The notes below the pieces were generated by a model. That model worked only from the letters and a program-made list of their open reading frames with translations, was not told the origin of the DNA and ran no database searches. Both the position numbers and the translations under genes were made by a program. A DNA stretch of 64,000 nucleotides from Deltaproteobacteria bacterium (lineage in GTDB: Bacteria; Myxococcota_A; UBA9160; UBA4427). The stretch covers positions 124,001-188,000 of the forward strand of contig JAJDAO010000009.1 of assembly GCA_029261835.1 (NCBI GenBank). Reading direction: 5' to 3'. Below are positions 1-8,492 of this stretch, piece by piece; within the stretch, counting starts at the first letter, position 1; each line of letters starts with the position of its first letter.

Positions 1-1
1 G

Positions 2-1495
2 TCAGTGTCCCCGCTGCAGCGTGTCGGCTGTCGTCATGCGTTGCTGTTCCTGCCTGCTGAAGGGCAGCGAGCTGAGACCATAGGATTCGCGCAGCCAGCC
101 ACCGGCGCCCGCCAGAGCATTGTAGAATGAGGCGGCCACCGGCTCGAAGACGTTTGCCATCGTTCCTCCCGGCCACTCCGGATAGCCGGGCACATCGGCG
201 GCGAAGCGGTGCGCCAGGATCCCCACGTCCAGCAGCCGACGTCGGCTGGTTCGAGTGATCCAGTAGAGGGGCTGCAGGGTCTGATGGTCGAGGTAGATCG
301 TCAACGTGCTGATATTGTCGCCGCGCATGCGCAGCGCACCCTCGATCACGACGGCATGGCGCACGTCCCAGCGGTCGCTGGCCAGCGATAGCCCGCTATA
401 GCCGTAGTTGCGCTCCGGATTCTCGGGATAGCCGGACTGGCTGGCGTTGAGCGGCGCGAGCACCGTCTGCTCACCTTTGAGCCGCCAGTGATAGGCGTTG
501 GGGCGAAGGAAGAGCCCCGTCAGCCCGGCACGGGCGTCCTCCGAGACTGCGATCGAGCGCCCGGCGGTCGGGTTGATGCTCCCCTGTTCGCCGAAGGCGA
601 CCCCTCCGCCGGCATACTGGCCGGCAGCGGTGAACTTCGGCATGAACGCGCCGTCCACCCAGCTCGAGGCCGAGCGCCTCATCTTCCGCATGCTCGGCAC
701 ATAGACGAAGATGTCGTCCGGCTCCTGCCAGCGGCGCTCGCTCTCCTGTGTTCGAAACTGCCGCCAAGCCAGCTCGCGCGTCGAGAACGGGGCGGAGAAG
801 CGGCCGCCGGTGGTCCACAGCTTGTCGCCGGCCGCGGGCGTCGCGTAGTCGCTGTCGGGCAGGTCGCTCCGCCCGGTCGCGCGAAAGACGAAGAAGCTGC
901 CCCTGTAGCGCTGGATGCTCCCCGTGCGGCTGGGGAAGCTCGTGACGCGGAAGCTTCCCCGGTGACCGGCGCCGCGATACCGCTTCTCGAAGTTCCAGGC
1001 CCACTTGAGCCCCGCCTGCGGGTCCGCGGGGTCGATCTGATCGCGGCGGAACGGCAGGCCGGCCAGATAGCCGAACAGATTCCCGTCGTCATCGAGCGAG
1101 GTCCGTCCCGCGAAGCGCTCCGTGGCGCTCCGATAGGCGCCCGGCACCGCGTAGCGGCGGTGGCAGGGGCCGATCTCCATCCTCATGCCCTCGAAGAAGA
1201 AGACCTCCCGGTGGCGCCAGATCTCGGGCGGGAGCAGACTGCGCAGCGCCAGCAGTCCCTCCTTGTCCACCAGCATGCCCTCGCGCAGGACCAGCGGTGT
1301 GGCGTCGACGGAGCCGCCGCCTGCGCTGCTCGGTGCGCTCACAGCCGGGCACTCCCCCTCTTGGGGGGGGCCGGCTGTGGCAGGTGGTGCGGCCGCGCCG
1401 CACAGGCCGAGCAGGGCGAGCGGCACTGCCGCTGCTGCTCTGCGGATAGCGGGATGCCGGGAGTGGTCCCGACTCCGCTGATCGATGATGGGCAC
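2..1495 (-). CDS. DUF1329 family exported protein
   Basis: Predicted exported protein of 497 residues. An N-terminal hydrophobic stretch rich in Ala/Leu is followed by PPATAG, a plausible signal peptide. The central segment AGLKWAWNFEKRYRGAG, together with later YVPSMRKMRR, matches the DUF1329 (LolA/outer-membrane lipoprotein-sorting-like) family. I chose the GTG at 1495 because AGGAGAT lies just upstream; the reading frame stays open further upstream but that part runs into the divergent kinase gene and has no protein-like character. DUF1329 proteins often sit near RND transporters or ester/lipid degradation genes and their biochemical role is not established. The gene is divergent from the histidine kinase at 1683, and the roughly 190 bp between them should hold both promoters. 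Family assignment is confident; function is not. Confidence 0.8.
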   Translation of the reverse strand: MPIIDQRSRDHSRHPAIRRAAAAVPLALLGLCGAAAPPATAGPPQEGECPAVSAPSSAGGGSVDATPLVLREGMLVDKEGLLALRSLLPPEIWRHREVFFFEGMRMEIGPCHRRYAVPGAYRSATERFAGRTSLDDDGNLFGYLAGLPFRRDQIDPADPQAGLKWAWNFEKRYRGAGHRGSFRVTSFPSRTGSIQRYRGSFFVFRATGRSDLPDSDYATPAAGDKLWTTGGRFSAPFSTRELAWRQFRTQESERRWQEPDDIFVYVPSMRKMRRSASSWVDGAFMPKFTAAGQYAGGGVAFGEQGSINPTAGRSIAVSEDARAGLTGLFLRPNAYHWRLKGEQTVLAPLNASQSGYPENPERNYGYSGLSLASDRWDVRHAVVIEGALRMRGDNISTLTIYLDHQTLQPLYWITRTSRRRLLDVGILAHRFAADVPGYPEWPGGTMANVFEPVAASFYNALAGAGGWLRESYGLSSLPFSRQEQQRMTTADTLQRGH

Positions 1496-1682
1496 GAGAT
1501 ATCTCCTACGCTGAGCGGAATCGGGGGGCAGCTCGCCGGGCGCGCCTGCTCGAGACGCCCGCCGCCTCATGCATGTTACGTCTCGGAGCCGCGGCCGGCA
1601 GAGGCTAAGCTCTCCCGAACACCCGCGCTGGGCCGGGCGCGGCCAGGTGCCGCCCCGACTCGTCCCATGAACGGAGTCTGCC

Positions 1683-2672
1683 ATGGCCAGGCGATCGATC
1701 GGCGCGCCGCTCACCGTGGGCATTGTCCTGATGGTGGCGCTGCTGCTGCTGGCCGTGGGCTGGCAGGTTCTGGTCTGGAGCGACCTGCGGCCGGTCGTGA
1801 CGGAGGGGCTATCGGGCCTGAACCGCGTACTGCTCGTCCTCGGCACGATTCTCTTCGTGCTGGTGATGGTCGGTCTCGTCTGGCTCTGTGCCTGGCTGGT
1901 GGCTGAGGTGCGCCTCAATCAGCGTCAGCGAGCCTTCCTGGACGCGGTGACGCACGAGATGAAGACACCCCTCGCGTCTTTCCGGCTCGGCCTCGACACG
2001 CTCGGCAGATACGAGCTGCAGCCCGAGCCACGCCGGCAGTTCATGGAGCGGATGCAGGAGGATCTCGATCGGCTCGATCACACCGTCGGTCAGGTGCTGG
2101 CGGCGGCCCGCGCCGAGGAGCGCGGTCGCGTGCCCCGGCGCAAGCGCGAGAGCGTGGATCTGATGGAGCTGCTCGAGGGGTGTGTCCAGAGATTGCGCGA
2201 GCAGCACGGATTGCCCGACCGGGCGGTGCGGATCATCAACCGGGGATCACCCGTGGCGCGCGGTGATGCGGCCGAGCTCGTGCTGATCTTCGGCAATCTG
2301 CTCGAGAACGCGGTCAAGTACTCGGATGAGCCGGTCGACGTGCGCGTCACCGTGTCGGCCAGCCAAGACGGGCGCATCTCGGTGGAGATCGCGGATAGCG
2401 GGATCGGGATTCCGCCTTGGGAGCTGCGCAAGATCTTTCAGCGCTTCTATCGCGCGGGTCGAGACGTGCAGCGTCAGGTGGCGGGTCTCGGTCTCGGTCT
2501 CTTCGTCGTTCGGAGCATGGTGAAGCGGCAGGGCGGGCGAGTCGTCGCCAAGAGCGAGGGCGCCGGGCGTGGCAGCCGCTTCGTGGTGACGCTGCGGACA
2601 GACACACGGTCGGCGCGCGGTCTGGCGAGAGTCGCGCGCTCCGACCGGCCTCTCAAGCTGGACTACTCGTGA
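1683..2672 (+). CDS. Two-component sensor histidine kinase
   Basis: A 329-residue membrane histidine kinase. Two hydrophobic segments near residues 8-30 and 45-70 flank only a short loop, so there is essentially no periplasmic sensor domain. Cytoplasmic motifs appear in the expected order: an H-box HEMKTPLASF with phospho-acceptor His91, an N-box NLLENAVKYS, G1 DSGIGIPP, an F-box IFQRFYR, and G2 GLGLGLFVV. No HAMP domain is evident. The small sensing region suggests it detects a membrane signal or a partner protein (inference). It precedes the OmpR-type regulator at 2770 by about 97 bp on the same strand, so the two form a pair in the less common kinase-first order. The ATG start follows a weak purine-rich stretch. 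Confidence 0.9.
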   Translation: MARRSIGAPLTVGIVLMVALLLLAVGWQVLVWSDLRPVVTEGLSGLNRVLLVLGTILFVLVMVGLVWLCAWLVAEVRLNQRQRAFLDAVTHEMKTPLASFRLGLDTLGRYELQPEPRRQFMERMQEDLDRLDHTVGQVLAAARAEERGRVPRRKRESVDLMELLEGCVQRLREQHGLPDRAVRIINRGSPVARGDAAELVLIFGNLLENAVKYSDEPVDVRVTVSASQDGRISVEIADSGIGIPPWELRKIFQRFYRAGRDVQRQVAGLGLGLFVVRSMVKRQGGRVVAKSEGAGRGSRFVVTLRTDTRSARGLARVARSDRPLKLDYS

Positions 2673-2769
2673 GCGACCTCGACCACTGTGTACGTGATCG
2701 CGTGTCGGAGAGAGGCGAGCCGTCGAGCTCGGGGGTCAGCTGCATGATGCGCGCTAGCGAGGGAGGCTG

Positions 2770-3471
2770 ATGGCGAGAATCTTGATCGTCGAGGACGAAT
2801 CTCACATTGCCGACGGCCTCGAGTTCAACCTCGAGCAGGAGGGGCACCAAACGCTGGTGGCGAGAAACGGCCGCGCCGCGGTCGAGCTTCTCACCGATCC
2901 AGCGCAGGAGTTCGATCTCGTCATTCTCGACATCATGTTGCCCGAGATGAGTGGCTTCGAGGTGACCCGCCGCGCGCGCGCGGCGGGCAATCTGGTCGCG
3001 ATCCTGATGCTAACGGCCAAGGACGAGACGGTCGATGTCGTGCGCGGCCTCGAGGAGGGGGCGGACGACTACCTCACCAAACCGTTCCGGCTGGACGAGC
3101 TCTTGGCGCGCGTGAAGGGGCTTCTGCGCCGCAGGCGCTGGGACGGCGTGTCGGACGAGAACGCCGGACCGAGGGAAGTCCGCTTCGCCGATGTCTGCGT
3201 TCACTTCGACCGCTTCGAGGTCTCGACGCCGGCTGGAACTGTCAGCCTCACCACGCGGGAGATGGGTTTGCTGCGCGCGTTGATCGATCGCGAAGGCGAA
3301 GCGGTCACGCGTGGGGAGCTGCTCGAAGACGTCTGGGGTCTTCGCCCCGACACGAAGACGCGCGTGATCGATAGCTTCATCGTACGGCTGCGCCGCTATC
3401 TCGAGAAGGATCCAGCGCGTCCCCGACACATCGTCTCTGTGCGTGGGCACGGCTACCGCTTCGTCCGCTGA
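2770..3471 (+). CDS. OmpR/PhoB-family response regulator
   Basis: A 233-residue response regulator. The receiver domain (about residues 1-115) shows the acidic pair VEDES, phospho-acceptor Asp54 in LVILDIMLPEM, Thr in LTAKDE and the conserved Lys in LTKPF. The C-terminal winged-helix domain (about 135-233) has SLTTREMGLLRALI, the recognition-helix region RVIDSFIVRLRRYLE and the terminal GHGYRFVR typical of OmpR/PhoB DNA-binding domains. GAGGGAGGCTG directly precedes the ATG and is a strong ribosome-binding site. It is the likely partner of the kinase at 1683. Target genes cannot be told from the sequence; the divergent DUF1329 gene is a neighbouring candidate only. Confidence 0.93.
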   Translation: MARILIVEDESHIADGLEFNLEQEGHQTLVARNGRAAVELLTDPAQEFDLVILDIMLPEMSGFEVTRRARAAGNLVAILMLTAKDETVDVVRGLEEGADDYLTKPFRLDELLARVKGLLRRRRWDGVSDENAGPREVRFADVCVHFDRFEVSTPAGTVSLTTREMGLLRALIDREGEAVTRGELLEDVWGLRPDTKTRVIDSFIVRLRRYLEKDPARPRHIVSVRGHGYRFVR

Positions 3472-3524
3472 CGCCGCGAAGGCCCTTGTCGCGGTGGGGG
3501 CGGACGTGCGAAGCTCGTCGTGTG

Positions 3525-4301
3525 ATGGAAGTCCTCAGAATGCACGTGCAGCCCGATCTGAGAGATCCGGCAATGCTTCTCGCCTTTGAAGGTTGGAACG
3601 ATGCGGGCGAGTCAGCAACGTCTGCGCTGCAGTTCATCAACGAGGCGATCCAGTCGGTACCGCTGGCCGAGATCGATCCCGAAGAGTTCTACGATTTCAC
3701 GGTGCGACGTCCGGCCGTGGTCCAGCTCGATACGCACGCCCGTCGCATCGATTGGCCTTCGAACGAGTTTCGCTACGGCTCGGTGGACGGCTCGCGCGAG
3801 CTGATCATCGGGATCGGCGCCGAGCCCCATCTGCACTGGCGAAGCTACTGCGACGCCATTGTGGACCTCGCCCTCGACATGGGCGTCACGCGTATCGTGC
3901 TCGTTGGCGCCTATCTCGCGGACGTCGTCTACTCGCAGCCCGTCTCACTGACCGGATTCGTCTCCGATCCCGACAATCTCGCCAGGCTTGGCGTGGCGAG
4001 CTCGAGCTATCAGGGGCCGACCGGCATCGTCGGCGTCTTATCCGATCGTTTCCAGCGCGAGGGTCTGTCGGTGACCAGCTTGTGGGCTGGCCTGCCGCAC
4101 TACATCGATGCCGCACCCAACCCGCGCGGCGCTCTGGCCCTGGTCCAGAAGGTCACCGAGTGTCTCGAGTTCCGCGTCGACGAGGAGCCGCTGCGCTGCC
4201 AGGCGGCCGAGTTCGAGCAGAAGATCTCCAAGGTCGTGGCGAACGACGCGGAGCTTTCCGAGTACGTCAGGCGTCTCAAGCGCCGCGAGTTCGCGCAGTA
4301 G
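3525..4301 (+). CDS. PAC2 family protein
   Basis: A 258-residue protein of the PAC2 (proteasome-assembly-chaperone-like) superfamily, recognisable by the N-terminal LRDPAMLLAFEGWNDAG signature, the central EPHLHWRSYCDAIVDLA segment and GLWAGLPHYIDAAPNP-like sequence near residue 190. Bacterial PAC2 proteins are common in actinobacteria and some deltaproteobacteria, including genomes without a proteasome, and have no settled function. I took the ATG at 3525; a TTG at 3486 would add 13 residues without conservation value, and an ATG at 3540 is also possible. The gene is convergent with the Trm112-like gene, with only 13 bp between the stop codons. Confidence 0.85.
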   Translation: MEVLRMHVQPDLRDPAMLLAFEGWNDAGESATSALQFINEAIQSVPLAEIDPEEFYDFTVRRPAVVQLDTHARRIDWPSNEFRYGSVDGSRELIIGIGAEPHLHWRSYCDAIVDLALDMGVTRIVLVGAYLADVVYSQPVSLTGFVSDPDNLARLGVASSSYQGPTGIVGVLSDRFQREGLSVTSLWAGLPHYIDAAPNPRGALALVQKVTECLEFRVDEEPLRCQAAEFEQKISKVVANDAELSEYVRRLKRREFAQ

Positions 4302-4314
4302 GCGCGCACCCGAC

Positions 4315-4563
4315 TCAGAGCTCGATCGACTCCTCGATCAGCATCACGGGGATGCCGTCGTCGACCACGTAGAGGACCTTCTCGTCCTCTCGCACGAGTG
4401 CCTCGCGAATCGGACTCGCGACTTTGTCGCCGCCGCGACTTCGCAGTCGTCCGGCCTCGATCTCCGCGTTGACCTTGGCGAGCAGATCTTCGGAGGCCGC
4501 TGTCAGCGGCTGCTTCGTCTCGGGGCAGACGAGAATCTCGAGTAGCTCTTGACTGACGGGCAT
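4315..4563 (-). CDS. Trm112-like (YcaR/UPF0434) protein
   Basis: An 82-residue protein with the Trm112p/UPF0434 pattern: LLEILVCPETKQPL at the N terminus and DGIPVMLIEESI at the C terminus. Between them lies a longer-than-usual insert (about residues 22-60) compared with the roughly 60-residue E. coli YcaR. Eukaryotic Trm112 activates methyltransferases; the bacterial relatives are small zinc-ribbon-like proteins of unclear role, often near lpxK/kdsB. Only one Cys (CPETK) is visible, so metal binding as in the eukaryotic protein is unlikely. GGAGGAAGACGCC lies immediately upstream of the ATG, a good ribosome-binding site. Confidence 0.85.
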   Translation of the reverse strand: MPVSQELLEILVCPETKQPLTAASEDLLAKVNAEIEAGRLRSRGGDKVASPIREALVREDEKVLYVVDDGIPVMLIEESIEL

Positions 4564-4654
4564 GGCGTCTTCCTCCCGGACTGCACTGCGACGGCCGAAT
4601 CGAGTCTAGCCCGAATCATTCCGCGAGGCCCCACCGTGCCGCTGGCGATGTCGA

Positions 4655-5884
4655 CTAGCGGAGCATGGCAGAGGGGTAGTCGAGGATACGGCGGGCCACG
4701 ATGAGCTGGTTGATCTGCTGAGTCCCCTCGAAGATGTCGTTGACCTTGGCGTCGCGCATCCACTTCTCCACCAGAATCTTGCGCGAGTAGCCGCTGGCGC
4801 CGAGCAGCTCGACGGCCTTCTGTGTGATTCGAGTGACGGCCAGGCCTGCCTTGGCCTTTGCCATCGAGGCTTCGAGATTGTTGGGCTTGCCGCGGTTCAT
4901 CATCCAGCAGGCGCGCCAAGTGAGCAGCCGCGCCGCTTGCAGCTCAGCCTCCATCTCCATCAAGTCGCGCTCGATGGCCGTCAGCTCGCGCGGTGGGGCG
5001 TCGTAGCGAACGACGAGCCCCTGGCGCTCCAGCTCTTCCTTGACGAAATCAAGCGCTGCGCGGCCGACGCCCACCGCCATGGCGGCCACGATCGGCCGAC
5101 TGGCGTCGAACGTGGCCATGGCGCCCTTGAAGCCCTTGTCGCCGGTCTTCTTCGGGTCGCGTTTCTTGACCTCGGCGCTGCCGAGCAGGTGGTCCTTCGG
5201 GATGTGGCAATCCTCGAAGAGCAGTGTTGCGGTGTCCGACGCCCGGATTCCCAGCTTCTTCTCGCAGCCGATCAGCCTCATGCCCGGCGTGTTGGCCGGC
5301 ACCACGAAAGATTTGATGCCGCCTCTGCCGGCACTCTTGTCGACGGTCGCCCAGACCACCACGATGCCTCCGTCCACGGTGGCCGCCCCTTCGCCGGCAG
5401 TGCAGAAGATCTTGCTGCCGTTCAGCACCCACTCCTGCGTCTCGTCGTCGAAGTCGGCGGTGGTCTGGATGGCGGCGGCGTCCGAGCCGGCGTTGGCTTC
5501 GGTGATCGCCATGGCGCCCCAGATCGGGTGGCCGTCCCCGCGAAACGGCGACAGAAAGCGGTTGCGCTGCTCCTTGGTGCCCGCCGCGCTCACTGCCGAT
5601 CCGCCGAGAGCGGGTCCGGGCATGCGGAGGTAGAGGGCGGCATCGCCCCAGCAGATCTCTTCGGCCTGGATGCAGACGGTGATCATGCCATCGCCCTCGC
5701 TCTCGAGCTTGCTCGGCGGCCCCTGGCGTCCCGTCCGCCACCAGAAGTCCACCCACTCGTCGGGCAGGCTGTGCTCCTCTTCGTCGTACTTTCGCGAGAT
5801 GGGCCGCATCTGCTCACGCGCGATCTGGTTGTAGTGGCGTTTCGAGATCTCGCTGTTCTCGGAAGGCTCGAAGCAAATCGGCAT
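4655..5884 (-). CDS. Acyl-CoA dehydrogenase
   Basis: A 409-residue FAD-dependent acyl-CoA dehydrogenase that introduces the alpha-beta double bond into an acyl-CoA and passes electrons to ETF. Family features in order: an N-terminal helical domain, the beta-domain FAD/substrate motif AITEANAGSDAAAIQTT, NGSKIFCTAGE, a C-terminal helical domain, and near the end DIFEGTQQINQLIVARRIL, where Glu386 sits at the usual catalytic-base position. The lid includes an insert around residues 225-240 (VKKRDPKKTGDKG). It follows the other acyl-CoA dehydrogenase (5952-7043) by 67 bp on the same strand, so they are probably co-transcribed and may act on one substrate or as subunits. The substrate cannot be assigned. 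Confidence 0.92.
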   Translation of the reverse strand: MPICFEPSENSEISKRHYNQIAREQMRPISRKYDEEEHSLPDEWVDFWWRTGRQGPPSKLESEGDGMITVCIQAEEICWGDAALYLRMPGPALGGSAVSAAGTKEQRNRFLSPFRGDGHPIWGAMAITEANAGSDAAAIQTTADFDDETQEWVLNGSKIFCTAGEGAATVDGGIVVVWATVDKSAGRGGIKSFVVPANTPGMRLIGCEKKLGIRASDTATLLFEDCHIPKDHLLGSAEVKKRDPKKTGDKGFKGAMATFDASRPIVAAMAVGVGRAALDFVKEELERQGLVVRYDAPPRELTAIERDLMEMEAELQAARLLTWRACWMMNRGKPNNLEASMAKAKAGLAVTRITQKAVELLGASGYSRKILVEKWMRDAKVNDIFEGTQQINQLIVARRILDYPSAMLR

Positions 5885-5951
5885 GGTCGTCTCTCCCTCT
5901 TCGCTCTCTGTGTTTCAGTCGAGTGTTCCGCTGGCCGTCCGGCCGATGTCC

Positions 5952-7043
5952 TCAGACCAGGGTCAGCGCCTCGAAGCTGCTCGTGAAGCCCGGTGCGTTG
6001 CGCAGGTACATCTCGGGCAGGTAGTCCCTGATGAAGCCGTGTCCGCCGAAGATCTGCACCGCGTCGTCGGCCGATTTGAGTACCACCTGCTTGCTCTGGC
6101 TGTACGCCAGAGCGGCCAGCCGGGTGGCGTCCTCCCCCTTGTCGAGCGCGCAGGCCGCCTCCCAGGTGAGCAGGCGCGCACCATCGATCTCGATGGCCAT
6201 GTCGGCGAGCTTGAAGGCGATCGACTGGCGGGTGGCGATGGGGGCGCCGAAGGTCTCGCGCTGCTTCGCGTAATCGCGCGCCAGCTCGAAGCTCGCCCGG
6301 CTCATGCCGACCGCTGCCGCCGCCAGACCCACACGCCCACGGTTGATGATCTGCCGCATGTCGGCCCCCGCGTCGCCCCCGAGCCGCGCGCTGACCGGGA
6401 TGCGGACCCCCGACAGGCCGAGCTCGGCCGTCGGCAGCGCCGTGATGCCCATGTTCTTCTCTCGCTCCGCGCTCAGTCCCGGGGCCTCGTGCGGCACCAG
6501 GAAGCCCTGGAGCGCGCCCTCCTCACTGGCCAGCACCAACACCTCGCCGCCGCCCTCCAGCCAGGGCACCTGGCACTTGACGCCGTCGAGTACGTACTCC
6601 CCGCCCTCGCGCGTGGCGCGCGTTTGGGGCCGAAACGGATCCGAGTCGAATTGGGGCTCGACCACCGCCAGTGCGCCGGGAACGAAATGTTCGCCCGCCA
6701 GGCGCGCCAGCACGGCCTTCTTCTGCTCGAGGCTGCCGAAGCCGGCGATCGGGACACCGAGCAGCGAGGGTGAGAGTATCCCGAGAGCGATCGAGAGGTC
6801 GCCCCAGGCAAGCTCCTCGGCGATCAGACAGCCGGTCATGGCCCCCGGCTCTCCACCGCCACCGAACTCCTCTGGCAGCCCGTTGGCCACCAGTCCAAGC
6901 TCGTGCGCGGCGGCCAGGACATCGTTCGGGAGATCACCCGCCTCGTCGCACTCGCGCGCGCGTGGCCGGATCTCGTTCTCGGCGAACTGCCGCACCGTCT
7001 GGACGATCAGTGCTTGCTCTTCTGTCGGTTCGAAATCGATCAT
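5952..7043 (-). CDS. Acyl-CoA dehydrogenase family protein, possibly atypical active site
   Basis: A 363-residue member of the acyl-CoA dehydrogenase family. The N terminus reads MIDFEPTEEQALIVQTVRQF; later come the helical-bundle motif FGAPIATRQSIAFKLADM and the C-terminal QIFGGHGFIRDYLPEMYLRN, all typical of the family. The usual EGT-type catalytic glutamate near the C terminus is not seen: the protein ends NAPGFTSSFEALTLV, where only the Glu of FEAL could serve. The beta-domain signature is also altered (VVEPQFDSDPF in place of the usual TEP.AGSD). This may be a partner or regulatory subunit of the neighbouring dehydrogenase, as in heteromeric steroid acyl-CoA dehydrogenases (inference). 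It is first in the two-gene unit on the minus strand. Confidence 0.85.
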   Translation of the reverse strand: MIDFEPTEEQALIVQTVRQFAENEIRPRARECDEAGDLPNDVLAAAHELGLVANGLPEEFGGGGEPGAMTGCLIAEELAWGDLSIALGILSPSLLGVPIAGFGSLEQKKAVLARLAGEHFVPGALAVVEPQFDSDPFRPQTRATREGGEYVLDGVKCQVPWLEGGGEVLVLASEEGALQGFLVPHEAPGLSAEREKNMGITALPTAELGLSGVRIPVSARLGGDAGADMRQIINRGRVGLAAAAVGMSRASFELARDYAKQRETFGAPIATRQSIAFKLADMAIEIDGARLLTWEAACALDKGEDATRLAALAYSQSKQVVLKSADDAVQIFGGHGFIRDYLPEMYLRNAPGFTSSFEALTLV

Positions 7044-7674
7044 GGCTCATCCTCGGAGGCTCCGCGCTTCGTCTCGGAACGTCACTGTCCGATGGGCTTA
7101 CGGCGGGGCCGATCAGGTTCGTGGGGATACGCTGCCCGCGGGCAGCGCGATGAGGCCCTCCAGCTCCGCCGAGGGCTCTAGCCCGCCGTCGTGCGAGGTG
7201 CGCATTGCGGCGCTGGTCTCGGGGTGCGGCACTGTCCGTCCTTTCGGGGCTTCCGACACCCGGCACGCGATCGGCTGCCGCTCGGTCTCACCGCGTGGAG
7301 CGACCGCCGCGAAGAGGCGACTCGAACGCTCTGGGACGGGTCGAGAAGCGGGCCGATCGAGCGCCGATTCTATCAGCCTCGCTGCGCCGTCGCATTGCGC
7401 CATGCAGGCGCGAAAATGCCGCGAAAAGGCGGGTATGTCCGACAACAGGCGGGTTGACTCCGCTGGGTTGCCGTTGTATCCAACCGCGTTGCCGCGGAGA
7501 CCTGCGGGCACCACCCGTGTGCGGCGAACAACGGAGCAACTTCGCGGTCCGATGCTGGACGGGTCCCCATCACGCGGGTGCGGGACGCCAAGCTGGCACT
7601 CGTCGCGAGTCACCGTCACCCGTGCGCCAAGCACACGTAGGGCGGCGTCTTCTTCAGGGGCAATCATCTCGCGC
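7044..7674. other. Long divergent intergenic region upstream of actA
   Basis: About 630 bp separating the minus-strand acyl-CoA dehydrogenase and the plus-strand act operon. I see no protein-coding segment with family resemblance. It contains a perfect 16-bp palindrome (GCTGCCCGCGGGCAGC, 7131-7146) and a possible sigma70-type promoter listed separately. It presumably carries control sequences for both divergent units. Confidence 0.5.
7454..7482 (+). promoter_or_regulatory. Possible sigma70-like promoter for the act operon
   Basis: TTGACT (7454-7459), then a 17-base spacer, then TATCCA (7477-7482). The -35 box is one mismatch from consensus and the spacing is optimal; the -10 box is weak. It lies about 190 bp upstream of the actA start, in the right orientation. 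It was found by eye and the match could be chance in a GC-rich genome. Confidence 0.3.
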
Positions 7675-8427
7675 ATGAGCCCGAAAACTCGGACGCGTCG
7701 ATCTTGGTCAGGTGCTGCCGGGAGCATCTTCGTCTTCTCTCTCGCGACGGGGCTCGTCGCGCTGGCTGGCGCGAGTCTCGGCGTGCCGCTGGCGAACGCC
7801 GAGGTGCTCGTAGCGGGGAGCGTTTGCGAGGCACACGAGCTTCGCTTCGAGCAGGAGCAGGATCCGCGGCTGCAGATCGAGATCCCGCCCGAGTTTGCCG
7901 GCAAGTGGCCCTCGCGAGCGGCCTGCCTGAGCGCGAAGGCCGCCTGGGATCTCGAGGCCCCGGGGCCCAATCAGCCGATTCCCTTCAGCCACAAGCACCA
8001 CTCCGGTGCGTTCGCCATCGACTGCCAGTACTGCCACTCCGGAACCAGCGTATCCGCGGCCGCCGGCATGCCGTCGGTCGAGGTCTGCATGGGCTGCCAT
8101 TCCCAGCTCCCGAAGGAATACGACGAGATCGAGGGGATTCGCATTCTCAAGCAGGACTATTGGGAGCAGAAGCGGCCCATCGAGTGGGAGCAGCTCCATC
8201 GCGTGCCCGAGTACGTGCAGTTCCGACACAATCGCCACGCCGCAGCCGGACTGCTGTGCCAGGACTGCCACGGGCCAGTCGAGACGATGGACAAGCTCTA
8301 TTTGGTTCCGCAGACGAACTGGGCCTATGGCGTTCCGTATCAGAAGCTCGAGATGGGCTGGTGTGTCAACTGCCACAAGGCCAATTCCAACCAGGCCAGT
8401 ATCGACTGCCTGAAGTGTCACTACTAG
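7675..8427 (+). CDS. actA: Alternative complex III, pentaheme cytochrome c subunit ActA
   Basis: A 250-residue membrane-anchored cytochrome c. A hydrophobic N-terminal segment (about residues 14-42) serves as signal or anchor. Five CxxCH heme-binding motifs follow: CQYCH at 117, CMGCH at 138, CQDCH at 195, CVNCH at 230 and CLKCH at 245, the number expected for ActA. In alternative complex III this subunit passes electrons from quinol oxidation to the periplasmic acceptor. I chose the ATG at 7675; the frame is open far upstream but the earlier part is low-complexity and not protein-like. It starts a six-gene unit (actABCDEF), with 65 bp before actB. Confidence 0.93.
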   Translation: MSPKTRTRRSWSGAAGSIFVFSLATGLVALAGASLGVPLANAEVLVAGSVCEAHELRFEQEQDPRLQIEIPPEFAGKWPSRAACLSAKAAWDLEAPGPNQPIPFSHKHHSGAFAIDCQYCHSGTSVSAAAGMPSVEVCMGCHSQLPKEYDEIEGIRILKQDYWEQKRPIEWEQLHRVPEYVQFRHNRHAAAGLLCQDCHGPVETMDKLYLVPQTNWAYGVPYQKLEMGWCVNCHKANSNQASIDCLKCHY

Positions 8428-8492
8428 CGAATCGATCCGCCGGATTCCGCAGATTCGGCGGGCCCCGGACCGTAGAGATCCAGGACGAATAG

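Noticed and set aside
1496..1918. N-terminal extension of the DUF1329 protein (140 more residues)
   Set aside because: It overlaps the divergent kinase gene, is low-complexity, and the GTG at 1495 has a proper ribosome-binding site and signal peptide.
7131..7146. 16-bp perfect palindrome GCTGCCCGCGGGCAGC as a terminator or operator
   Set aside because: Short GC palindromes are frequent in such GC-rich DNA; there is no U-tract and no promoter alignment to support a role.
6304..7674. Long N-terminal extension of ActA in the same frame
   Set aside because: The extension is antisense to the acyl-CoA dehydrogenase gene and Ser/Arg-rich; ActA proteins begin at the signal segment.
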